Shown: positions 1-6,699, counted from the stretch's first letter. The stretch: 14,324 nt of DNA from Nitrospinota bacterium (GCA_029937135.1 JAPYQX010000038.1:1-14324); one strand, 5' to 3'. Made by a program: numbers and translations. The notes: generated by a model from the letters alone, not told the origin.

Positions 1-19
1 ATTGGCTTCTGGGGTAACA

Positions 20-59
20 TAAGGAGTGGTATCACTATCGGGGGCAGGTCACAGGTTGA
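20..59. repeat. Short structured repeat, copy 1
   Basis: The stretch beginning GGAGTGG and ending CAGGTCAC (about 22-52) closely matches a second copy at about 2961-2992. The central 12 bases form a small palindrome (AGTG..CACT), which in copy 2 is changed but still self-complementary. The rest of bases 1-132 shows no gene. From memory, GGGGACAGGTCAC-like sequences occur beside REP-associated (Y1/IS200-like) transposases, so this may be a remnant of such an element. No transposase is visible here. Confidence 0.45.
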
Positions 60-132
60 AGCGGTTCTGGAAAGCCACGAATAAATCGGCATAAAGGGAT
101 GCTTTCCATTCCCCTCTAAATGGCTTCAATCG

Positions 133-519
133 TTAGTCCCGCTGTGCGAGTTCGATACTGATATTGTCCGGCCCCTTAATGAAGGCGATTTTAACTCCCG
201 GCCGGATTTCCCAAGGCTCGCAAATAAACTCCGCGTTTTTTGCTCGAAGTTCGGCCGCGGCATCATCCATGTTGTCAACCCGGATACCGAAATGATCGAG
301 GCCGTAACGCGGGTCGGAGCTTGTGCGTACGGGGTCTTCTCCCTCGGCTCTGCCCGAGACGATAAAAGTCATTCCGTTCAAGTCCATATTAAACGATGGC
401 GCGCCGCCGAGCTTCCTCTCCTGTACCACGGTGGCGCCGAACATCTCTTCCCAGAATTTTCGTGCGGCATGCGGGTCTTCGCTTCTGAAATGAAGGTGAT
501 CGTATCCGTAGGTTGCCAT
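133..519 (-). CDS. VOC/glyoxalase-fold family protein
   Basis: Encodes 128 residues of the vicinal oxygen chelate fold (glyoxalase / bleomycin resistance / extradiol dioxygenase superfamily). These proteins are built from beta-alpha-beta-beta-beta modules and often bind one divalent metal. Visible landmarks are the first-strand histidines (YDHLHF, H8/H10), the second-module DHFGI (H76) and the terminal ISIEL (E123), at positions usual for metal ligands. The ATG at 519 is preferred because GAGGA lies 6 bases upstream; a TTG at 534 would add five residues but lie upstream of that site. It follows the unrecognised gene at 572-910 by 52 bases on the same strand, so the two may be co-transcribed. 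The substrate cannot be read from the sequence. It could be an isomerase, lyase or dioxygenase, or a non-catalytic binding protein. Confidence 0.85.
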   Translation of the reverse strand: MATYGYDHLHFRSEDPHAARKFWEEMFGATVVQERKLGGAPSFNMDLNGMTFIVSGRAEGEDPVRTSSDPRYGLDHFGIRVDNMDDAAAELRAKNAEFICEPWEIRPGVKIAFIKGPDNISIELAQRD

Positions 520-571
520 CAAGAATCCTCGCAATGAATAATTTTAAATATGGCTTGATTCGGGTCTGAAT

Positions 572-910
572 CTATCCCGCTCCGCCTTCGTCGTCTTCGA
601 GTAGTCTTTGAGACTCGGCCATTTCACGAAATCTGTCGCATGTCTTGGAAAAATCCTCTTCAAGCCGGTCGAAGAGTTGTTGAATTTGAAATGGCGTCAA
701 AACATCCGTGAGTTCGCTGAATACAACTTCCCATGTGTTGTCTTTCCGGTCGCCGCGGGTCATTTCTCCTTTTGATAACGTTTTTTCATCGTAAACTTCG
801 TGCTCATGAACAAGGAGTTCACGCAGAACCGGTTCGTAGTTCGGGTCGTTGTTGTGCACATAGCGCATCAGGTAAGGCTTGAAACGTCGAACCCTGTGTA
901 ATCGTTTCAT
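572..910 (-). CDS. Hypothetical protein, 112 residues
   Basis: I do not recognise a family. The protein starts at the ATG at 910, which has GGAGG about 8 bases upstream; the ATG at 925 lies upstream of that site and is less likely. The N-terminus is strongly basic (KRLHRVRRFKPYLMR). The middle is rich in charged residues with a histidine/glutamate stretch (LLVHEHEVYDE), and the C-terminal half (about 60-105) looks like amphipathic helices ending in an acidic, glycine-rich tail (EDDEGGAG). No signal peptide or membrane segment is seen, so it is probably a small cytoplasmic helical protein. It diverges from the aminopeptidase gene and lies 52 bases upstream of the VOC gene. The reading frame is intact and the ribosome site is good, which supports a real gene. 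Confidence 0.6.
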   Translation of the reverse strand: MKRLHRVRRFKPYLMRYVHNNDPNYEPVLRELLVHEHEVYDEKTLSKGEMTRGDRKDNTWEVVFSELTDVLTPFQIQQLFDRLEEDFSKTCDRFREMAESQRLLEDDEGGAG

Positions 911-989
911 GGGGCATTCCTCCATCGAATGGATTCATGCTGGCTCATGAGTGAAGAAGCCCTGGTAATAAAAAAAAGATAGACCTTTA

Positions 990-995
990 ATTATA
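990..995 (-). promoter_or_regulatory. Possible -10 box for the minus-strand pair
   Basis: On the minus strand this reads TATAAT, a perfect -10 hexamer, about 80 bases upstream of the ATG at 910 in the 176-bp divergent spacer. The hexamer expected 17 bases further upstream (1013-1018) matches the -35 consensus only weakly, so this is a guess. Confidence 0.25.
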
Positions 996-1086
996 TCCTA
1001 TTGAGCTTCGTGGATCGATGGGAAATTTAGGGTGAATATGGCATGATTTAGCTGATTTTACGTTTCGGAGGGACGGAGTTGATCGT

Positions 1087-2211
1087 ATGGATGATGTGAG
1101 AATTGAGCGAATGGCAGAAACAATAGCGCGTTATTCGGCGAAAGTTGGCCGCGGTGAACTGGTGTGCATCCGGGGAGGGGTCGCGGCCGCGCCTTTGATT
1201 CGTTCCCTCTATAAAACCTGTTTGAAGTTGGGAGCATATCCCTATACCCAGGTAGGGCTCTCGGGCCTTGATGAATTGTTCTTCCGGCACGCGGGCAAGG
1301 ATCAACTTTCTTTCGTTTCTCCTATTTCAAAATTCGAAGTCGGCCGCGTGGATGTTTTAATCAGCGTGCTGTCGGAGACGAATACCCGCCACCTTTCGGG
1401 TGTCAATCCCCAAAAGCAGGCGGCTGCCTCCATCGCCCGCCAACCCATTATGAAAGCCTTTATGAAGCGCGCGGCCGAATACGAAAAAACGGGTGGCAAA
1501 AAGGGACTTCGTTGGACCCTGACTCTTTTCCCCACCGAGGCTTATGCCCAGGACGCGGAAATGTCTTTGCGCGAATACGAGGATTTTGTATTCGCCGCCT
1601 GCTTCGCCGACAGGGCGGGGGGCATCCGCCGTTGGAAAAATATTGATAAGCGCCAGAGAGAGGTGATTCGATATCTGAAGGGGCGCAAGGTGGTCGAGAT
1701 CGGCGGTAAGGATACCGACCTACGTGTAGGTATCGCCGGCCGGCCGTGGATCAATTGTGCGGGAACTCATAACTTTCCCGACGGTGAAATATTCACCGGT
1801 CCCGAGGAAACGAAAATCGACGGGACGATTCGCTATACTTTTCCGGCCTGCCTCTCGGGAAGAGAGGTTGAGGATGTCCGCCTTACATTCGAAAAGGGGC
1901 GGGTCGTCGAAGCCTCGGCCGAGAAGAATGAAAAATTCCTCAAAAGCATGATCGCAATGGATAAGGGGGCCAGCCGGGTGGGTGAGTTTGCTTTCGGGTT
2001 GAACCAGGGAATCCAACGGTTCACGAAAAACACCCTGTTCGATGAAAAAATCGGAGGTACGCTTCACCTTGCGCTGGGAAAAGGGTATCCGGAGAGCGGG
2101 TCGAAAAATAATTCCGCCCTCCATTGGGATATGGTTTGCGATTTGCGCCGGGGCGGCGAGATTTTGGTGGATGGCCGCCTGTTTTCGAAAAATGGAAAAA
2201 TGAAAATATGA
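1087..2211 (+). CDS. M29-family metallo-aminopeptidase
   Basis: Encodes 374 residues related to aminopeptidase T/S (peptidase family M29), cytoplasmic exopeptidases with a two-metal site that remove N-terminal residues from peptides. The C-terminal half has the expected signature in order: PDGEIFTGPEE (E234), GEFAFGLN (E300), IGGTLHLALGKGYPE (H327, Y334) and SALHWDMVCD (H346, D348). The spacing of the two glutamates (66), of His to Tyr (7) and of His to Asp (2) agrees with my memory of the family's metal and catalytic residues. Family members usually have 400-410 residues, so this one is slightly short, mainly in the N-terminal half. The ATG has GGAG 8 bases upstream. Its stop overlaps the start of the next gene (ATGA at 2208), implying translational coupling. 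Family membership is confident; the substrate is unknown. Confidence 0.85.
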   Translation: MDDVRIERMAETIARYSAKVGRGELVCIRGGVAAAPLIRSLYKTCLKLGAYPYTQVGLSGLDELFFRHAGKDQLSFVSPISKFEVGRVDVLISVLSETNTRHLSGVNPQKQAAASIARQPIMKAFMKRAAEYEKTGGKKGLRWTLTLFPTEAYAQDAEMSLREYEDFVFAACFADRAGGIRRWKNIDKRQREVIRYLKGRKVVEIGGKDTDLRVGIAGRPWINCAGTHNFPDGEIFTGPEETKIDGTIRYTFPACLSGREVEDVRLTFEKGRVVEASAEKNEKFLKSMIAMDKGASRVGEFAFGLNQGIQRFTKNTLFDEKIGGTLHLALGKGYPESGSKNNSALHWDMVCDLRRGGEILVDGRLFSKNGKMKI

Positions 2212-2711
2212 CTTTCCTTTCCATGAAATTTCGTCAGAAAATTACCCGGGTTTTCGGGGTTGTTTTTCTGTTGAGTGTCCTGTTGGGAATGTCCCGTGAG
2301 CTTGTTTTGGCTCAATGGAAAGTGAACGATTTTGGCGGCATTCTTTCGGCCGGTGCGCTTCCTGCGCTCTTGGCGGATTCCGGACAAAGGCACGCAATCG
2401 AAAAATATTTGGAGCGCCACCGGATTTCGATGAAATACAGCCGCCTTGAGCTATTCGATAATTCCGGCCATAAGCTGGCTGAGGCGCCGGCCACCGGCCA
2501 CAACGGAGGAGAAGAGATTCACGGCGTTTTGACCTCTGCCCGTACCGGCGTCCGCTCCTCGGGCCGTGAAGTTGCTCACCTTGTTGTTTGGAGGAACATG
2601 GAAGCCGAGGTGGCGCGCCCGCTTTTGATCGGCCTCATCGCTGCTCTGGTTGGCTCTTTGATTGCGTGGCCCATTATTGCCCGCAAACTCGATGAGGAGC
2701 AGGCAGGGTAG
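2208..2711 (+). CDS. Two-pass membrane protein with sensor-like extracytoplasmic domain
   Basis: Encodes 167 residues of unknown family. The ATG overlaps the aminopeptidase stop as ATGA, so translation is probably coupled. A hydrophobic segment at about 14-30 follows a short basic N-terminus (MKFRQKITR). A second hydrophobic segment lies at about 138-157 (LLIGLIAALVGSLIAWPII) and is followed by a short charged tail (ARKLDEEQAG). The roughly 105 residues between them should lie outside the cytoplasm; the strand-turn sequence RLELFDNSGHKL resembles CACHE/PAS-like sensory domains of histidine kinases and chemoreceptors. No kinase, HAMP or other output domain follows in any frame up to the tRNA. 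It could be a truncated sensor, an anchor or partner for the peptidase, or a stand-alone small membrane protein. Confidence 0.65.
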   Translation: MTFLSMKFRQKITRVFGVVFLLSVLLGMSRELVLAQWKVNDFGGILSAGALPALLADSGQRHAIEKYLERHRISMKYSRLELFDNSGHKLAEAPATGHNGGEEIHGVLTSARTGVRSSGREVAHLVVWRNMEAEVARPLLIGLIAALVGSLIAWPIIARKLDEEQAG

Positions 2712-2792
2712 GCGTTTCCGCAGCCATCAAACTTGCCGGTGAGTCTTCTCCAGTAATCTCGTCTTGGCCCCGGCGGATGGTTTCCGGCCAGG

Positions 2793-2798
2793 CATAAT
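2793..2798 (+). promoter_or_regulatory. Possible -10 box for the tRNA
   Basis: CATAAT lies 32 bases upstream of the tRNA and matches five of six -10 consensus bases. No good -35 hexamer is at the usual distance; TTGGCC at 2764-2769 is too far away (23-base spacer). The remainder of 2712-2830 shows no gene. Confidence 0.2.
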
Positions 2799-2830
2799 GG
2801 TATCTTCGCCTCCCTGAAATTGGCTCTAAC

Positions 2831-2906
2831 GGGCGGGTAGCTCAGTTGGGAGAGCGGTGCCCTTACAAGGCATAGGTCGCAGGTTCGATCCCTGTCCCGC
2901 CCACCA
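2831..2906 (+). tRNA. tRNA-Val (anticodon UAC)
   Basis: A 76-base cloverleaf folds by eye. The acceptor stem is GGGCGGG with CCCGCCC. The D arm is GCTC/GAGC. The anticodon arm is GTGCC/GGCAT with loop CTTACAA (anticodon TAC). The T arm is GCAGG/CCTGT with loop TTCGATC. Discriminator A is followed by an encoded CCA. It reads GUA and probably other GUN valine codons. The gene stands alone with its own terminator directly downstream. Confidence 0.97.
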
Positions 2907-2913
2907 GAATAAG

Positions 2914-2950
2914 ACGCTCTTCGGGCTTCGGTCCGGGGAGCGTTTTTATT
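2914..2950 (+). terminator. Rho-independent terminator of the tRNA gene
   Basis: ACGCTCTTCGGG (2914-2925) pairs with TCCGGGGAGCGT (2932-2943), giving a 12-bp stem (with G-T pairs) and a CTTCGG loop, followed at once by TTTTATT. It begins 8 bases after the tRNA CCA. Confidence 0.85.
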
Positions 2951-2954
2951 AACT

Positions 2955-2998
2955 GAGTAAGGGAGTGGCGCCGCTCTCGGGGACAGGTCACTTTATGA
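2955..2998. repeat. Short structured repeat, copy 2
   Basis: Second copy of the element at about 22-52: GGAGTGG, then GCGCCGCT, then CTCGGGGACAGGTCAC. Most differences from copy 1 fall in the small palindrome. In this copy AGTGGCGCCGCT is self-complementary apart from one G-T pair, as if the structure were kept. It sits directly after the tRNA terminator. Confidence 0.45.
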
Positions 2999-3145
2999 AC
3001 TTCTTGGCGGGAGGCACCGCAGAGGAAGGAAATTAGGCCGTATTTTGCTAAAAGGAGAGCGTTGCCGCATAATTCCGGATACCAATAGTTGTCTCTATTT
3101 GACATAAAAAGTGTGCAGCTAGGAGGACAGATGGTCCTGCCCCGA

Positions 3146-3166
3146 GCCGGGGAAAGTTCCCCGGGG
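3146..3166 (+). other. GC-rich hairpin in the spacer before the cysteine hydrolase
   Basis: CCGGGGAA and TTCCCCGG are separated by two bases, which as RNA gives a strong stem of about 7 bp with a short loop. No T-run follows, so it is not a classical terminator. It lies about 70 bases upstream of the hydrolase start. A TATAAT at 3183-3188 follows it but lacks a recognisable -35 hexamer. Otherwise 2999-3232 shows no gene. Confidence 0.4.
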
Positions 3167-3232
3167 ACACCGCCGAGGTCTTTATAATGCCGTCCGCTGC
3201 GTTTTGACTGCCTCATCAGGAGGACAAGACAA

Positions 3233-3940
3233 ATGAAACAGACCGAGGGACCGCACCGAGCAGATTTCTTCAAGACACTCGAGAGAAAATTCGTAATTGA
3301 TCCCCGAAGAACGGCCATCGTCACCGTCGATATGCACCGGGGCCATCTCGACCCTGCGGTCGCCACCCTTCCGGCGCCGAAGGAGAACTGTGCGAACCTA
3401 ATTGCCAATGCCGCGCGCGTCCTTCATGCCGCCCGGGCCGCGGGGATGCCGGTCATTCATGGGGTCACGTCAAAGCTATTGATCGAAAATGAAAGGCCAC
3501 GCGCCTTCCACCGTGCCGTCATGGATGTAAACGAAACCATCATCCCAGGGGAAAAAAGCGATCTCCTGCACCACAACCTCAAAGGCAGCGTCCAGACCGA
3601 GGTTATCCCCGAATTGCTGGAAGAAACCGACTACATCATCAACAACAAGAAGACGCACTCGCCCTTTTTTGGAACAGACCTGGACAACCTGCTTCGCATC
3701 CTCAATGTGGACCACCTGGTCTTCATGGGCGTCAACACGAATACCTGCGTCATGAACGCTTGTTTCGACGCCTCGAATCTCCGCTACACCCTTGCCGTCG
3801 TGAGCGATTGCGTCGACAGCTTTTACGGCCCGGACCTGCACGAGTTCGGGCTTGAGAACATCCGCCGCTGCTTGGGCTGGGTGTTTGACTCCGATGAAAT
3901 GGTTGAGAAGTTCAAGAGCGCGATGGCGGAGGCCCTCTAG
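3233..3940 (+). CDS. Isochorismatase-family cysteine hydrolase
   Basis: Encodes 235 residues of the isochorismatase-like hydrolase fold (nicotinamidase, N-carbamoylsarcosine amidase, biuret hydrolase relatives). The three catalytic residues are present: Asp33 in TVDMHRGHLD, Lys140 in NKKTHSPFFGTDLD, and the nucleophile Cys172 in GVNTNTCVMNACFDA. The nucleophile cysteine points to an amidase or ureide/carbamoyl hydrolase rather than a true isochorismatase, which lacks it. The length is normal and there is no signal peptide, so it should act in the cytoplasm on a small amide. The ATG has AGGAGG 9 bases upstream. It is a single-gene unit on the plus strand between the tRNA and the degraded region. 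The exact substrate is not readable; biuret, carbamoyl and nicotinamide-like amides are candidates. Confidence 0.88.
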   Translation: MKQTEGPHRADFFKTLERKFVIDPRRTAIVTVDMHRGHLDPAVATLPAPKENCANLIANAARVLHAARAAGMPVIHGVTSKLLIENERPRAFHRAVMDVNETIIPGEKSDLLHHNLKGSVQTEVIPELLEETDYIINNKKTHSPFFGTDLDNLLRILNVDHLVFMGVNTNTCVMNACFDASNLRYTLAVVSDCVDSFYGPDLHEFGLENIRRCLGWVFDSDEMVEKFKSAMAEAL

Positions 3941-3946
3941 GAAAAT

Positions 3947-3986
3947 GGGAGGAGGCGGCTAGATGAAAACTCACCGCACAATTTGA
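3947..3986 (+). other. Strong ribosome site before a 7-codon stub
   Basis: GGGAGGAGG at 3947-3955 is an almost ideal Shine-Dalgarno sequence, placed 7 bases before an ATG at 3963. The frame reads only MKTHRTI before a TGA at 3984-3986. This may be the 5' stub of a lost gene, or a leader peptide. It begins 7 bases after the stop of the cysteine hydrolase. Confidence 0.35.
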
Positions 3987-4001
3987 GATGCCCTCCGAGT
4001 T

Positions 4002-4208
4002 TTGCCTGGAGGACGGTTTTCTTTTGGGGGATTGGGAAAATGCAACGAATCCCGCCCAACATCAGCGCGGGGAGAAGCTATTTCTGCGAAGAATCGGGTG
4101 CCAGAAGAAAATCCTTACATGGAGATGCCATTTGAGGCTAAAGTGCCTCTATTCAAGGACCCATATGGGAAATGTCGGTTAAATAGCTTTAAGAGGGCTC
4201 TAAAATGA
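4002..4208 (+). CDS. Possible small protein (start uncertain)
   Basis: A weakly supported open frame from a TTG at 4002. The C-terminal half (from about NRVPEENPYMEMPFEAKV to the end) has a plausible protein composition, charged and proline-containing. There is no convincing ribosome site for the TTG; an internal ATG at 4120 (MEMPF...) is another possible start, also without a clear site. Its TGA overlaps the ATG of the next small ORF as ATGA, which is the main reason to mention it. No family recognised. It may be a remnant. Confidence 0.25.
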   Translation: MPGGRFSFGGLGKCNESRPTSARGEAISAKNRVPEENPYMEMPFEAKVPLFKDPYGKCRLNSFKRALK

Positions 4209-4327
4209 GCATATGGGACCTTCTAGGGGCTGGGATTGTAGGTGGATTGGTAATGTCCGCCTTTGGCGGGACCTATGGGCAAACATTCCACAAATGGCAT
4301 ACATTCTTGATTGGATTCCCCATCTAG
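4205..4327 (+). CDS. Possible 40-residue small membrane protein
   Basis: The frame reads MSIWDLLGAGIVGGLVMSAF then a hydrophilic turn (GTYGQTFHKWH) and a hydrophobic end (TFLIGFPI). GAGGG sits 7 bases before the ATG, a good ribosome site, and the ATG overlaps the upstream stop as ATGA. Residues about 5-22 form a glycine-rich membrane segment. Directly after the TAG the same frame continues with six aromatic-rich codons (WYDFWY) before another TAG, as if the original protein ran on and a nonsense change shortened it. I do not recognise a family. Confidence 0.35.
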   Translation: MSIWDLLGAGIVGGLVMSAFGGTYGQTFHKWHTFLIGFPI

Positions 4328-4405
4328 TGGTACGACTTTTGGTACTAGTCGGGAGTAACCAACCAAATAATTCAAGGGCACTTACCTTTTTAGGCGACAT
4401 CCTCG

Positions 4406-4801
4406 CTAGATGCCCACCGCCAGGCCACCCCGCGCCGTGGGCATCATGGCGCGCTCTTGCCAGAGGTCACGCACGGGATCGTACGCGAACACATTCCCCA
4501 CAGGGTCCCATTCGTGGCCTGAGTATCCGCCAATGACGTAGAGCTTTCCGCCAGCTGACGCGACACCCGCGTGGTGCAGCGGAAGCGGCGCTCGTTTGCG
4601 CCACCGGTTCGCCCCGATGTCGTATTCCCAAAGAATCTGGGTAACCCCGAAGCCACCCGCTACGTAGATATTCCCGTTCAAGCCAGCGGCGGCCACCTCA
4701 CTCCGCATCTCGGGCATGGGAGCCGCCTGGATCCACCTCCCCTGGGCCTGAACGAGGTCTATCGATAAAGTGAAAAAGAAAAGGAAAAATGCAATCACCA
4801 A
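4406..4801 (-). pseudogene. Truncated Kelch-repeat protein, N-terminal part
   Basis: The first 131 residues of a secreted Kelch beta-propeller protein. A hydrophobic leader (VIAFFLFFFTLSIDLVQAQ, residues 2-20) looks like a signal peptide. Two Kelch repeats follow: about 33-74 with NIYVAGG, Y60 and W67, and about 75-121 with KLYVIGG, Y108 and W114. A third begins (MPTARGGLAVG) and is cut by a TAG at 4406. Kelch propellers need five to seven blades, so roughly two thirds of the protein is missing, and no further Kelch sequence is visible in 3941-4405. The start is uncertain: the frame opens with TTG at 4801 and no ribosome site is clear. It lies 73 bases past the SDR stop, on the same strand. 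Probably a non-functional remnant ending at a rearrangement junction. Confidence 0.7.
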
Positions 4802-4874
4802 GTTATTTTTGGAGGGGGTCTTTATCTCACATACCTTTGGAATTGTATCGAGGAAGTGATGATTCCTAGAGCCG

Positions 4875-5645
4875 CTAGATCATTAGACGGCCGCCATTGA
4901 CGGATATGGTCTGGCCCGTGAGGTACCCTGCCTCGGAAGTGGCGAGGAAAAGAACAAAACCCACCGTGTCTTCAATTTCAGCCACTCGGCCGAGGGGGGC
5001 GCTAGCCGCGATCTCCGCCATCTGTTCCTCGCCACGGTTCAAGAGAGCCCGCTCAGTGGCGGTGGTGGCCGGAGCGACAGTGTTCACCGTGATTCCGTCC
5101 CTCCCCAGCTCAAAAGCGAGGGTCCGGGTGAGGGCATGAACGCCCGCCTTGGCCGCTGAATAGGGGCCCGGATCAGCGTGTTTCATCACGGTCTGCCCAG
5201 CGATGGAACCGATGTTGATGATGCGCCCGCCTTTTCCACGCGTCAGAAGAGGTATCGCAGCTTTCGAGCAGAGAAAAACGCTCTTGAGATTGAGGTCGAT
5301 GGTGCGGTCCCATTCATCCTCGGAATACTCGGACAAGGATCGGAATCCCCGGAACCCGCCCACCCCGTTCACTAAGATGTCGATACGCCCTGCCTGATCG
5401 CGGACGCGGGAGAAGGCCCCCTGAACTGAACGTGCTCCCTCCGCGTCGCACTGGACGAACATGGCGTTGCCGCCTCCTTGCCGGATGGTCTCGGCGGCCG
5501 ACTCTCCGCCTATCTCATCGATATCCAAGATGAAGACCCTGGCACGCGCTTTCCCGAACGCAAGTGCTATCCCCCGGCAAATTGCTTGGGCGCCACCAGT
5601 GACCACGGCCACCTGGCCCGAGAAGTCAAAGCAAGTCTTTCCCAT
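4875..5645 (-). CDS. Short-chain dehydrogenase/reductase with altered cofactor motif
   Basis: Encodes 256 residues, a normal length for a classical SDR that oxidises or reduces an alcohol/ketone with NAD(P). The catalytic residues are intact: Asn119 (DLNLKSVF), Ser147 (INIGSIAG), Tyr162 and Lys166 (YSAAKAG), and the C-terminal YLTGQTISVNGG is standard. The nucleotide-binding region is not: TGxxxGxG reads TGGAQAICRG, so Gly21 is Ala and Gly23 is Cys, and the usual AGARV reads ARARV (Arg34). NNAG is NGVG. Each glycine loss is one base from a glycine codon. These changes would disturb NAD(P) binding, so the enzyme may be inactive or in early decay. Asp41 at the end of strand 2 favours NAD. It lies 31 bases behind the hydroxyacid dehydrogenase in the same probable operon. 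The ribosome site is weak (GAGAG). Confidence 0.85.
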   Translation of the reverse strand: MGKTCFDFSGQVAVVTGGAQAICRGIALAFGKARARVFILDIDEIGGESAAETIRQGGGNAMFVQCDAEGARSVQGAFSRVRDQAGRIDILVNGVGGFRGFRSLSEYSEDEWDRTIDLNLKSVFLCSKAAIPLLTRGKGGRIINIGSIAGQTVMKHADPGPYSAAKAGVHALTRTLAFELGRDGITVNTVAPATTATERALLNRGEEQMAEIAASAPLGRVAEIEDTVGFVLFLATSEAGYLTGQTISVNGGRLMI

Positions 5646-5676
5646 CGGTCTCTCAAAGTACCCGCAGTATCTTTTT

Positions 5677-6699
5677 TTATCCTATGACCTCGTCCGTGAT
5701 AACTGCCTCGCCGTAAATTTCAGGGTTAAAGACGTCATACGGGCGCTCGCCGGCGAGAAAACGCTCGATATTCAGCACCGTGCGCAAGGCCATTTCCTCG
5801 CGCGTCTCGCGGCCCGCGCTGCCCATATGCGGGGTCAAGACGACATTCGAAAGGCTCTTGAGCCCCGCTATCGGCCCCGGATTCGGCTCGGGAACCTCGG
5901 TCTGATAGACGTCCAGCCCGGCGCCCCGAATTCGCTTTTCTCTTAGCGCCTTCTCCAGAGCCGCCTCGTCCAAAATGGGTCCGCGCGAAGTGTTAATCAG
6001 AATGGCGCTCGGCTTCATGAGAGAGATGAGCCGTTCATCGACGAGACCCACGGTGTCTTTGGTGAGCGCCGGGGTTAATGCGATAAAATCCGATTCAGTG
6101 AACAAATCGGGGAGGGGCCGGAATTCGGCGGCTCCAAGAACCATTTCCTCCGCCGGGCTGAGCGGGGTGCGCTTGTTATATTTGATTCGCATATCGCAGG
6201 CCACGGCTTTGCGGGCGACCATTTGACCAATCCGGCCCATCCCGACGATCCCGAGCGTCTTGCCGTAGAGGCGGGTGCCCATGAATGCCATCGACTGATT
6301 CTGCCGCCAGCGATCCTCGCGGAGGAATGTATCCGCCTCCGGCAATCGCCATGCCGTTGCCATCAAAAGGGCAAATGTGAATTCCGCGGTTGTTTTTTGC
6401 GTCATGCTTTTTTGCCCCGAGACGGGAATGTTGCGGCGCGTCGCCGCCGCGAAATCGATGAATTTCGCGGACCCGTGCATGACAGAGACAAATTTCAGTT
6501 CTTTTGCCGCGTCGAATACGCGTTCGTTAAAAGGAATTTCCCCTATGCCAAAAAGTATGTGTTTATCGCGCACGGCTTCTAGTAATTCCGCTTCCGGGAT
6601 CATGCGATCAACATGTGGATATGTCGTAACTTCGCCAAGTTTTTCGAGTTTGGCGGCGGCGACTTCCGGGATCGGTTGTGGCACAAAAATCTTTGTCAT
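5677..6699 (-). CDS. D-2-hydroxyacid dehydrogenase (NAD(P)-dependent)
   Basis: Encodes 340 residues of the D-isomer-specific 2-hydroxyacid dehydrogenase family (phosphoglycerate dehydrogenase, glyoxylate/hydroxypyruvate reductase relatives), interconverting a 2-keto acid and its D-hydroxy acid in the cytoplasm. The split catalytic domain and central Rossmann domain are complete. GMGRIG (153-158) binds the dinucleotide. The catalytic residues are Arg239 (INTSRGPILDE), Glu268 (GLDVYQTEVPEP) and His291 (LTPHMGSAG). After the second Rossmann strand, YNKR (174-177) replaces the usual aspartate with basic residues, which suggests NADP(H) preference; this is an inference. The ATG has GAGGG about 6 bases upstream. 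It lies 78 bases after the permease gene and 31 before the SDR, on the same strand, so it probably belongs to the GntR-regulated operon. The substrate is unknown; a glyoxylate, hydroxypyruvate or 3-phosphoglycerate type is possible. Confidence 0.9.
   Translation of the reverse strand: MTKIFVPQPIPEVAAAKLEKLGEVTTYPHVDRMIPEAELLEAVRDKHILFGIGEIPFNERVFDAAKELKFVSVMHGSAKFIDFAAATRRNIPVSGQKSMTQKTTAEFTFALLMATAWRLPEADTFLREDRWRQNQSMAFMGTRLYGKTLGIVGMGRIGQMVARKAVACDMRIKYNKRTPLSPAEEMVLGAAEFRPLPDLFTESDFIALTPALTKDTVGLVDERLISLMKPSAILINTSRGPILDEAALEKALREKRIRGAGLDVYQTEVPEPNPGPIAGLKSLSNVVLTPHMGSAGRETREEMALRTVLNIERFLAGERPYDVFNPEIYGEAVITDEVIG

Noticed and set aside
2831..2906. The tRNA as an integration (attachment) site for a genomic island
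   Set aside because: I see no second copy of the tRNA 3' end in the window and no integrase.
3099..3104. TTGACA as a promoter for the cysteine hydrolase
   Set aside because: The expected -10 position reads GGAGGA, so no promoter can be supported.
2863..3408. A 181-codon minus-strand frame ending in GGTGIEPATYAL
   Set aside because: Its end is the antisense of the tRNA-Val T arm. This GIEPAT-type ending is a well-known false protein from tRNA antisense strands. The rest overlaps the start of the cysteine hydrolase and has no domain character.
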